Positions 55,507 through 64,000 of a stretch of DNA of 64,000 nucleotides are shown here, piece by piece. Below the pieces are notes generated by a model. The model saw nothing but the letters and a program-made list of their open reading frames with translations. It was not told the origin of the DNA and did not search any database. Where the stretch lies: contig JAOALB010000155.1 in the NCBI GenBank assembly GCA_025331125.1, forward strand, positions 1 to 64,000. Direction: 5' to 3'. The position numbers and the translations under genes were made by a program. The DNA is from Mycogone perniciosa. Taxonomy: Eukaryota; Ascomycota; Sordariomycetes; Hypocreales; Hypocreaceae. Within the stretch, counting starts at the first letter, position 1; the number at the start of each line of letters is the position of its first letter.

Positions 55507-57202
55507 ATGACACTGTTCGTCGAGCTTGTGGCCACGGTTTGTCTTGTCTGGACCTTGACTGTTGTCTCTGTCCAGTTCATTGGCATCAGCTCCATGTAAG
55601 TCGGCTGTCGTACGAACGAACCCTGTAAAAATCTCTCTTGCTGACTTCAGGCTTCCTCGAACTAGATTTCGATACTTTTCGCGCCGTCCTCCTCCCGCTC
55701 TATCCCCTAAGCTCGGTCGAGATGCTCCCAACGTGACCATTATCCGTCCCGTCAAGGGCCTCGAGCCCCGCCTGTACGATTGCATCGCCTCGACCTTTTG
55801 CCAAGACTATCCAATCGACAAGGTGTCGATTCGCCTGTGTATCGAGGATAGGAGCGATCCGGCGTATCCGGTACTACAAAAACTTGTCCAAGATTTCCCT
55901 ACCTATAATGCGCGAGTCTTGATCGAGAACGAGGACCCTGCCCTCCATGGCCCGGGAGGACGCGTGAATGGGCTGGGACCGAACCCCAAGGTCCGAAACA
56001 TAAGCAGGGCGTATCGAGAAGCCGAGGGAGACATCATATGGATCGTCGACTGCAACGTCTGGGTTTCGAAGGGTGTCTTGGGGCGCATGGTGGACAAGTT
56101 GATGGGCTTTACGACACCCGGCGAGAAGCCCGCGCGACCCTACAAGTTTGTCCATCAGATGCCTCTTGTTGTCGATGTCGTGGACTACAAGCGGTCTACG
56201 GCAGCCGAAAGCCAGAGCTTCCTATCCTCGAGCTCTGGGCCATCTTCGCCGATCGATCGGACCCTAAGCGCGGCACCAGACGCCTTGACGACCCAAATAT
56301 CCAACAACGGCGGAGGGCGTTTGGACGAGATGTTCATGGCCACCACACATGTCAAGTTTTATGGAGCCATTAATGTTGTTGGAATTGCTCCTTGCATCGT
56401 GGGGAAGAGCAACATGTTCCGCAAATCTCATCTGGACCAGGTCACTGATCCCTCGCACAACCCTCTTCTACCAAAGGATGACGTGCGCCCAGCGGGCGTG
56501 AACTACTTCTCACATAATATCTGCGAGGATCACTTAATCGGCGACCTTCTCTGGCGTTCCGATATCCCTGGATTTGCCAACCACGGCCTCGTATGGGGTG
56601 ACCTGGTTCTGCAGCCCATGGCCGGCATGTCCATTGTTGCATATGCGGCTCGGCGGGTCCGCTGGCTGCGCGCTCGGAAATTCACCGTGTTGGCCGCTAC
56701 CATAGTCGAGCCTGGTATTGAATCCTTCCTTTGCTGCGCCTACTTTGCCTTTGCCGTCACGACGTTGTCCTGGTTTCAAGAGAACATTGGCATTCATCCA
56801 ACTTGGCCATCCATGGCTCTTACTTGGCTTGTGTCTGTAACTGCCTGGATGCTTGTGGACTGGACCACTTTCCGTCTCCTACACACGGGCTACACTGTTG
56901 AGGTTGATCAGAGCACACCGAACTTTGCCAGAGGAACGTGTAACCCGGGCGGAATGCCGAGGCGCCCATTCCTGGAGTGGCTAGCTGCTTGGATCGGGAG
57001 AGAGGCCATGGCCCTACCGATCTGGACGTGGGCAGTCTTGCTTGGCACGACAGTGAATTGGAGAGGGAAGACGTTTTATGTCCGGCTGGATACTACAGTG
57101 GAAGAGCTGCCAAGCGAGATACCAACCGGGACGCCGGCTAGGACGACACAGACGCCCGAGTTGGAGCGGGCGAGACAGTGTAGTAAAGATAGGATGGATT
57201 GA
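55507..57202 (+). CDS. gcs: Ceramide glucosyltransferase (glucosylceramide synthase, GT21)
   Basis: Two exons, 55507-55595 and 55651-57202, give 546 aa. It transfers glucose from UDP-glucose to ceramide on the Golgi or ER membrane; the product affects hyphal growth in fungi. Seen: an N-terminal membrane helix (LFVELVATVCLVWTLTVVSV); VTIIRPVKGLEP; the conserved Asp residues in CIEDRSDP, WIVDCNVWV and ICEDHLIG; the (Q/R)xxRW motif as RRVRW; and C-terminal membrane segments (ESFLCCAYFAFAVTTLSWF; LVSVTAWMLVDWTTF). A Ser-rich insert lies at about residues 210-240. The 3' end is convergent with the PKS. Confidence 0.92.
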
Positions 57203-57411
57203 GCTATGTGCCAACTACGATGTACTTATAACAAGATCTCTATGCAAGCTACTTGAGCGTTAATGGCATTGTAATTTGTGTGTTGAATTTTTATGGCTAT
57301 TAAAGCAGACAGACGCACATGCTCCGCACAGTGATATGAAATCGTGCATTCTCGTTGATAGAAAAATCATAACTCATTCACCCATCATCGTCGTCATCAT
57401 CAACCCAAATC

Positions 57412-60400
57412 CTAATTCTTGTCCTCAGATGCAAAAACCCCTACAGGAACAAACCTCGACCTTCTTGCAATCACCTCTGCCAACTGCATCATAGCCGTTG
57501 AACTCATAAGTTCCAGCATCTGCACGTGTCCGCCCAAATACCCCGAAATCCAATTCCTCAACTCCACCGAGATGAGAGAGTCAACGCCGTAACTCGCCAC
57601 CGAGCGATCAGGCTGGATTTCCTTTGCAGAAATGGCAAGTAAGCGGGCGAGTTTCTGCTTGAGGCCTGTGTATGTTGCTTCGATGGCTGCGGAGGGGGTG
57701 AGACTGGATGTCAGCGCTTTTTGGGCGTCGAAGGAAGAGTCGTCTGTGTCTTTGGTGATTTGGTGGGTGGCTCGGGACCAGATGTGGCAGAATTTTGCGT
57801 CTCGTCTGGTGGATTCTGAGGTTGGGTTCATTCGTTCGGCGCCGCAGATGATGTGTGCTTGGGCTGGGGTCTCTGGAACTGGGTTCTGGATAGCGTAGTT
57901 GATCACTGCCGATAGCTCCTTTATTTTCTGCTCAGTTGCAGTTGTCGGGCCTTCATCACGTCCCATGTCGATGTCTATCGCCCTGACAGGAAGTCCAAGG
58001 GAGGCTTGATGTCGTGCAAAAGCAGCCCGGAATGCATTGCTTGCGCAAGGCTCCTGTCCAGAGGAACCAAGGACTGTCGCAGTGTTACCGAGTAGTATGA
58101 AAAAATCCAAATTGTCCTTCAGATTGGCATATAGGTCTGAGATTTCCATGGCTGTTGGGGTAACGGCCTCAGTAGACACGTCCTGCTACTGTTAGATCTA
58201 GCTCTCAGAGAGGGGAAACCAAACGTACCTTAGTTGCTATGTCTCCCAGTATGATACCTTTAATGGGCATGCCCTGGGTGATGTTTTTGAGTTGAATCAG
58301 AGAAGGCTTGGTGTCAACACTGCCCTTGATGATTACTAGGTCCGCGCCCTCACGTTTCACCTCCTCGGCTAACTCTTCTGCGTCAGGCTCCTGGCCAACT
58401 GAGTTCTCGAATGTGATGATACGTTTAGCTCCAAGCTTTGCTAGGAATTTCACAATGTCCTTATCAAAACCGCCAGCACCACCCGCAACTAGATAAGAGC
58501 TGTCGTTGCGTAAAGTTGCTAGTTCAGGCTTTTGAGGTTGAACCTTTGGTCAAGTTAGCGAAGGGATACATGTTGATGAAGATGACAATACATACCTTCA
58601 ACGGAAGACTTGAGTCCAGGCTGAGGAGCAGCTTCCCAACGTGATTTCCTGCCTGCATAATGCGGAGGTTCTCCCCAGCCTTCGAAGCATGGGTGGCGGT
58701 AACAGGCCCGATGAAATCTACGGCCTTCTTCTGCACCAACTTTATCGCATTCTGAAGCAACTCGTTAAACAAACTTGGTAGTTCCTTTGAAACGAGAGCC
58801 ATGTCAACGACAGAGAAAGTGGCATTCTTCTTGAGATACCCCATCTCCAGTCTTGCGTTGTTGTCAATGTCCTTGCTACCAAAATGTACGATCCTCCCGA
58901 AAGACGCCACTGCACTGCAGCTTGTAGCGAAGCCATCCCCAGATAACGAGCTGAGGACAACGTCAACGCCTCTTCCCCCTGTTAATTCGAGAATTCGTTC
59001 TCCAAAGTCTGGATCATGGCTTGACAATACGCGGTCAGCCGGAATGCCAAACTTTTGTTTGACAAGGTCACTCCGTGCTTCGTTACTAGTCGTAACGAAT
59101 ACATCCCCAGCGCCGAGAAACCTGGCAATTGCTATTGCCGCCTGGCCAACAGCACCGGCTCCGGAGTGGATTAGAATCGAGTCTCCCTGCTTCAGTCTTG
59201 CAACGTCTCCGAGAGCAAAAAGCGCTGTTGAATACGCTAAGGGTAATGATGCGGCGGTTTCCATGCTCAAATCCTCTGGAATCACACATGCATGATTCAC
59301 GTCAATATTACTGACCGTAGCGAGTCCATCAGGAGAAAAGAAGCAAACCCTGTCACCAATTGAGAAGTTTGATCGGGATGGATCGCCAATTTCAGTAACT
59401 GTACCACTGCCTTCGATAAGGAGAGCAGTGTTCCCCTCCAACTGGCCCGTGATAGTCATCATGTCCTTGAAATTGAGTGAAGCGTACTCAAGGCGAACCC
59501 GAATCTGTGTAGAGCTCGGGGACTGCGAATGACTTGGATGGTCTGCCCAATACAACGAATCGAGCATTCCGACAGACTGAATACGGAGACCTAGCGAGCG
59601 ATTTGGGTCGATCTTGTATTCTTCGCGAGGATGGTATTTTGAAATAGTGTCTTCTACCCAACCATCCACGATCTTATTAGTAAGAAGACGTGGTATCATG
59701 TTACTGCCATTTCGTGCTGAAATCTCCCATTCTGACGAGGAATGTGGGGAAGCGTCCGGCCCAAGGTATCTTTCATACGTTTGCAATATAGTTGAGGAAA
59801 TCTGCGAAGCCGACGTGCATCCTGGATCCAAGTCGAGAGTATAGAACTTCAGCTCATTATTCTCAGACCTCAAGCTTTGGCACAACCCTGTAATGGGAGC
59901 CCGTCGTGGTTCTGCACACGAGAGGGCAGCACCCTTGGTTACCCACAAGACAGCCTGTGCATCACAAATGATGTCCCGAACACTCTCCCAGTAGTTCGAG
60001 GTGTCTGACGTGAAATCATCCGAACTCTCAAGCAGGAATATGTACGTGCCACAGGACCTCTTGGCGTCGGGCAAGGCAAGGACCGATACTGCCGCGTCTG
60101 AAAACTGGGCAATGAGACTGTCGTGAAGACCTATTGCTACCGCATCGTTCGAATCCTTGCTGACAATGACAATCTCCTCAGCTGATGACTTGAGCTGGGA
60201 ATCGACTACATGCGAGATGATCAAGCTAACTTCATGCTCTTCATCTGACTCATAGTCTCTCATTTCCAGGGAAACGCCAGAGAAACCGCTATTGAGAAGA
60301 ACTTCATCCCATTGCGATGTCGGCAAAAGAGGTGAACTGACCCGGCCCTCGTCAGCTCCCATCCACCAACCTGCAAGGCCACCGCCCAGAATGCCCCATC

Positions 60401-63400
60401 TGAGGGATGGCGCAGTGAGCTCTGCCATGGCAATCTGGCCACCGGGCTTGAGAAGGGGTCTAAGGTTGTTCAGGGTGAGACATATTTTGTGCGTGGCATG
60501 TATAACATTGGAGGCGACAATGACGTCGAAGGATCCGAGCTCAAAGCCTTGCTGGGCAGGAGACTGTTCGATATCCAGACGCTTGAATTCCATGAATGGC
60601 TCAAATCGCTTCATCTTTTCCTGAACGTTGGGGAAAAATGAAGTGGACACATCAGTGAAGACATAAGTTCCTTTGGTGGTCGGATGATCGCGTTTGTCGC
60701 CATACAGAGCCTCGAGTAGAGTGAAGGTCAGACTGCCAGTTCCTCCACCAACTTCTAAGATGCGTAGATTCGGGACCTTGAATTGAACAAGTTTCAGATA
60801 CTCGGCCAGCTGTGCGTGGCACCTATTAAGACAATCGTCTTCGAAGTAAAGTCGGTAAAGGAGATCATCGTTAAGTAGAAGAGACAGTGATTCGACTTCT
60901 CCACGCAGGATCTCGCGTATATGGGGGCCAAGCTGGACCAACATCTCGCCAGGGGCTCCGACTGCACTCGTCTTTTCCTCAATGCTGTGACTCATTGGCT
61001 CAGCGTCACATACATCGTGATCATGCATCCATTTGAGGAAGAACTGGAGGAAGCCAGTAGTGGCCGCCTTATCTTCGGGAGTAAGTTGAGCAAGCGTGTG
61101 ACGGACAAGACTACGACAGAATGGATCGCACAATTCCCGAAGCCGCTGATTCCTATTGACAAGGGATCTGCTGCAATGGTTCACAATGCCCTCTCTTGAA
61201 GATGTGAACGGGTCCAGAAGCCATTCAACTTCATGGCACAGGGCTCCCTCGCTGAAGACCGGGTCGCCTGCACTCCGACAGTTGCCTAAGGATGAAAACT
61301 TGATTCCCTTGACCTGAATAAGAGATTTGCCCTCTTCGTCAATTTTTGCCGCTACAACATCCGAAGAGTGCTGTCTTAGGCCATAGGGGCTAATATTGGT
61401 CAAGATGGACAACTTCTCTCCTGGCTTCAGGTCGATGTCTGTGGAGATGCAAAGCTCATCAATTGCTGTGACAACATGGGTTGAACCAAAAGAGTCTGTA
61501 AATTTCAATCCTGGAAGACATGCTTGAAAGCATCCTTCCAGCGTAGTTGGGTGTAAGCAGTGTGGCTGTTGGTGCTCTGAAGGCATGATCGACTTCACAT
61601 CTGGGACAACCAAGTCGCATTTAGACTCCCCAGGTCGAGCCAACACGGTTTCCAGGTTCGCAAAGCAGTCGGAATATTCATGTCCTAGTGCATGGAGATC
61701 TTTGTAAAACTGTCCGACTTCTAATTGCATCCAAGGGTTGTGGGCGATGCCGTTTGGTAGCGAAGGCATCGCAACCAGCTTTTGGGTATTTACTGAAATG
61801 GTGACCAAACCTCGACAGTGTTCAGTCGACTCATTTCCCTGGGATACACTGTAAATCCGAAATTCCTGCCATCTTGTAGTAGACTGGCGCGAGGATTGTG
61901 AATACGGACGTAAAAGCGTAAAGACTTCGGCTCCGAAGGCGTCGTCCTGGAGCAAGAGTGGTCTTCCAATGGTGACCTGCTTGAATTGGACCACTTTCCT
62001 TTTCCATGAACAGTTTGATGTGATGCACTGGCGTTTCAATGCTTCCACAATCATGGTGATGAAGCCAGCCGCCGCGAATACAATTTGGCCATCGACACAG
62101 TGACCCTTGATCCAAGGCATTTCTGACAATCGAATGTACATGCGCCAAGATGGCTCAGCGCTGATGCAGTCGGCCGCAGCATTTCCGAGCAGATCATGCC
62201 TAGGGAATTTGCGTAAACGGTATGCTGCGCTTCTTCGAGATTCATTCCAATGCACCCTTTCATGGTGCCAGTTATATGATGGCAGATTGGTTAGAACCTT
62301 TCCTTTGCGCGTATTGTCTGGGTTGTTGACACAATTGAGATCAATAGGCACACCACGGGTGAAGAGCTCCCCAGCAAGATCCAAGGAGGTCTTGACAGCA
62401 TTCTCATACCTCTTCAAACAAGAGGTGTAGCTAACTGAATTCTGAGCTGCCAAAGACTTGACTGCTTGTGTGGCAGGCCCGCGCAATGCAGCGTGCGGAC
62501 CAATCTCGAGCATGATAGTGGGTTGCATAACAGCAGATGTGGCGCTATTCCCTGCTTCTGGACGCAAGATCATGCACAAGGCGTCAGAAAACCGAACCGG
62601 ACACAGTAGATTCTGCGTCCAGTATGCACCGTCAAGGTCCTGGCCTTGAACTTCTCCACATGTAACTGAAGACATCATTCGCACATTGGGCTTGAGCTCC
62701 ATGGGCTCCAGGTGCTCAAGAGCTGATCGGTAGTATTCTTCAACAACAGCCATATGATGAGAGTGATATGCAACATCAACGGCAAGCTTCCGATTGAAGA
62801 CATCTTCAGTCTCAAATGTGGCCACCAGCTCGTCAATAGCGGCAACGTCTCCAGACAGCGTTACGCTGCTTGGACTGTTGATGCATGCCACGGTGACCGT
62901 TTCTTCGTAATTCGACAAGTATTCTCGCACATTAGCCTCTGATAGACCTACAGCGAGCATTGCACCCCTGAGTTCCGGCTCTGTAGCTTTGAGATGTTGA
63001 ACAGCCTGGCCTCTGAAATATGCAACTTTGATGGCATCCGTTTCACTGAGAGCTCCCGCAGCATATGCGGCCGCAATTTCTCCGCTCGAATGACCGCAAA
63101 CAAAGTCTGGATGCACATTCCAGGACGCAAGAAGATCCACCAGAGCAATCTGGACCGCAGTACAGCAGGGTTGCGACAAATCTGCCTCATTAATGCGAGA
63201 GACATGTTTGTCCTTCTCCAGTTCCTCTGTCAACCGCCAGGTCGCTCCTAGGCGAATGAGCTCTCTCTCAGACCTCTCCAGTGACTGGGAAAAGACGGGA
63301 TAGATAGAGGCGAGCCCAAGTCCCATACGAGACCATTGAGCTCCTTGGCCTGTTGAAGTTGGATATCAGTGACTGGTCTAATAGCCAACAGATGGGACAT

Positions 63401-64000
63401 TGATGGGACTGGGATCTTACCAGTAAAAATGAAGCACAGTCTTGCATTCGATGAAGCCCTCACAGGACGCAGCGACCCCAACTCGACTTTGTTAATGCCG
63501 TCCAGCAGCTCTTGAATGTCGGAGGCGATAACCGCAATGCGGTGCGTGAGGCGTGTTCTCCGAGATGAAAGGGTGAAAGCCAAATCATCCAAAGACAATG
63601 ACCGATGGTTTGTCTGCGATGCGGTGATGAACTTTTTCCAAGTGGATGACAGTTTTATAAGACCATCTTCCCGCTGATGAGACAAGACAAAGATTCTTGA
63701 TCTGGCCTTGGTATGTCCATTGGTTTCTTCGCCATTGACTGCAAGTGTGGATTCCACCGTACACTCATCGTCAGTCCAGGCCTCGAGAATGACATGCGCA
63801 TTTGTGCCTCCATATCCCGATGAATTGATGGAGGCCCGGCGTATCGCGCCAACTGGCCATTTCTGGAACTTGGTTGGAACCTAGAAAAGACGACGGTCAG
63901 ATCAGCGGATATCACAGGGGGTCGGCCTTTGTACTGACCTGTATTCCCTTCATCTCCAGCTCAAGCTTAGGATTAGCCGACGAAAATGTCGGATTCGGGA
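57412..64000 (-). CDS. Highly reducing polyketide synthase (5' end outside window)
   Basis: Read from the right edge: end of KS (INSSGYGGTNAHVILE, third catalytic His), AT (CFIFTG-QGAQWSRMG across an intron; GHSSGEIAAAYAAGAL), DH (HCVDGQIVFA; HPTTLEGCFQ), C-methyltransferase (LEVGGGTGSLTF; GSFDVIVASNVIHAT), ER (DRVCFFSPDG; SGAGAVGQAAIAIARFLGAG), KR (YLVAGGAGGFDKDIV; FFILLGNTATVLGSSGQEPCASNAF) and ACP (SYGVDSLISVELRNW). Introns are seen near 63900, 63420-63348, 58590-58540 and 58235-58180. AT, MT, ER and ACP motifs look normal. The KR lacks the catalytic Ser and Tyr (LSS is LGN, Tyr is Cys). In the DH, the Pro of HxxxGxxxxP is Ala and the catalytic Asp of the HPxxLD motif is Glu. Product unknown. 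The KS start and any upstream cluster genes lie beyond 64000. Confidence 0.9.

Noticed and set aside
1..64000. tRNA genes, rRNA, CRISPR arrays or bacterial-type operons
   Set aside because: No cloverleaf with a T-loop, no spaced repeats, and all genes are eukaryotic with introns.

Overview
This 64 kb window is nuclear DNA of a filamentous ascomycete, most likely a eurotiomycete (Aspergillus/Penicillium-like or a relative). Genes carry short GT-AG introns of about 45-80 nt with CTAAC/CTGAC branch points. The families are typically fungal (HR-PKS, fungal_trans regulator, class V GPCR, DUF4267, NLR-like ankyrin proteins). The gene gaps carry many copies of the short TACGGAGTA/TACTCCGTA motif that is common in Eurotiales and Onygenales (taxon call is inference).

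Region 1 (0.5-14.2 kb) looks like a terpenoid biosynthetic cluster: short-chain dehydrogenase, DUF4267 membrane protein, a stand-alone GGPP-synthase-type prenyltransferase, an HpcH/HpaI pyruvate-class aldolase, a stand-alone class I terpene cyclase, a cytochrome P450 and a pyruvate-decarboxylase-type ThDP enzyme. The cyclase and prenyltransferase are the two halves of the chimeric (fusicoccadiene-synthase-type) enzymes. They lie on the same strand in the chimera order but are separate genes, with the aldolase on the opposite strand between them. After manual splicing, the prenyltransferase, aldolase, cyclase, P450 and ThDP gene all give complete reading frames with intact catalytic motifs.

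Region 2 (15-16.3 kb) is a cAMP-receptor-like GPCR. Region 3 (16.3-30.3 kb) resembles a graveyard of fungal self/non-self-recognition genes: a PNP_UDP-type NLR N-terminal relic, an ankyrin-subtilisin gene broken by a stop and frameshifts, and a large alpha/beta-hydrolase-NLR-ankyrin-ZZ gene with two in-frame stops and a frameshift. Between the last two sits an intact 295-aa protein of unknown function.

Region 4 (31.5-50.1 kb) is mostly conserved core genes: PAF-acetylhydrolase-like lipase, an unknown Cys/Trp-repeat protein, a C2H2 plus fungal_trans regulator, YAR1-like ankyrin protein, SPO11 (with an early stop), lanosterol synthase, SGT1, a gamma-butyrobetaine/trimethyllysine-type dioxygenase and SEN2. 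Region 5 (52.5-64 kb) holds a laccase-like multicopper oxidase, glucosylceramide synthase, and a highly reducing PKS running off the right edge. In that PKS the KR, and probably the DH, have lost catalytic residues.

All exon models were made by eye from splice signals, reading frame and remembered family motifs. No database search was run. No tRNA, rRNA or CRISPR array was seen.
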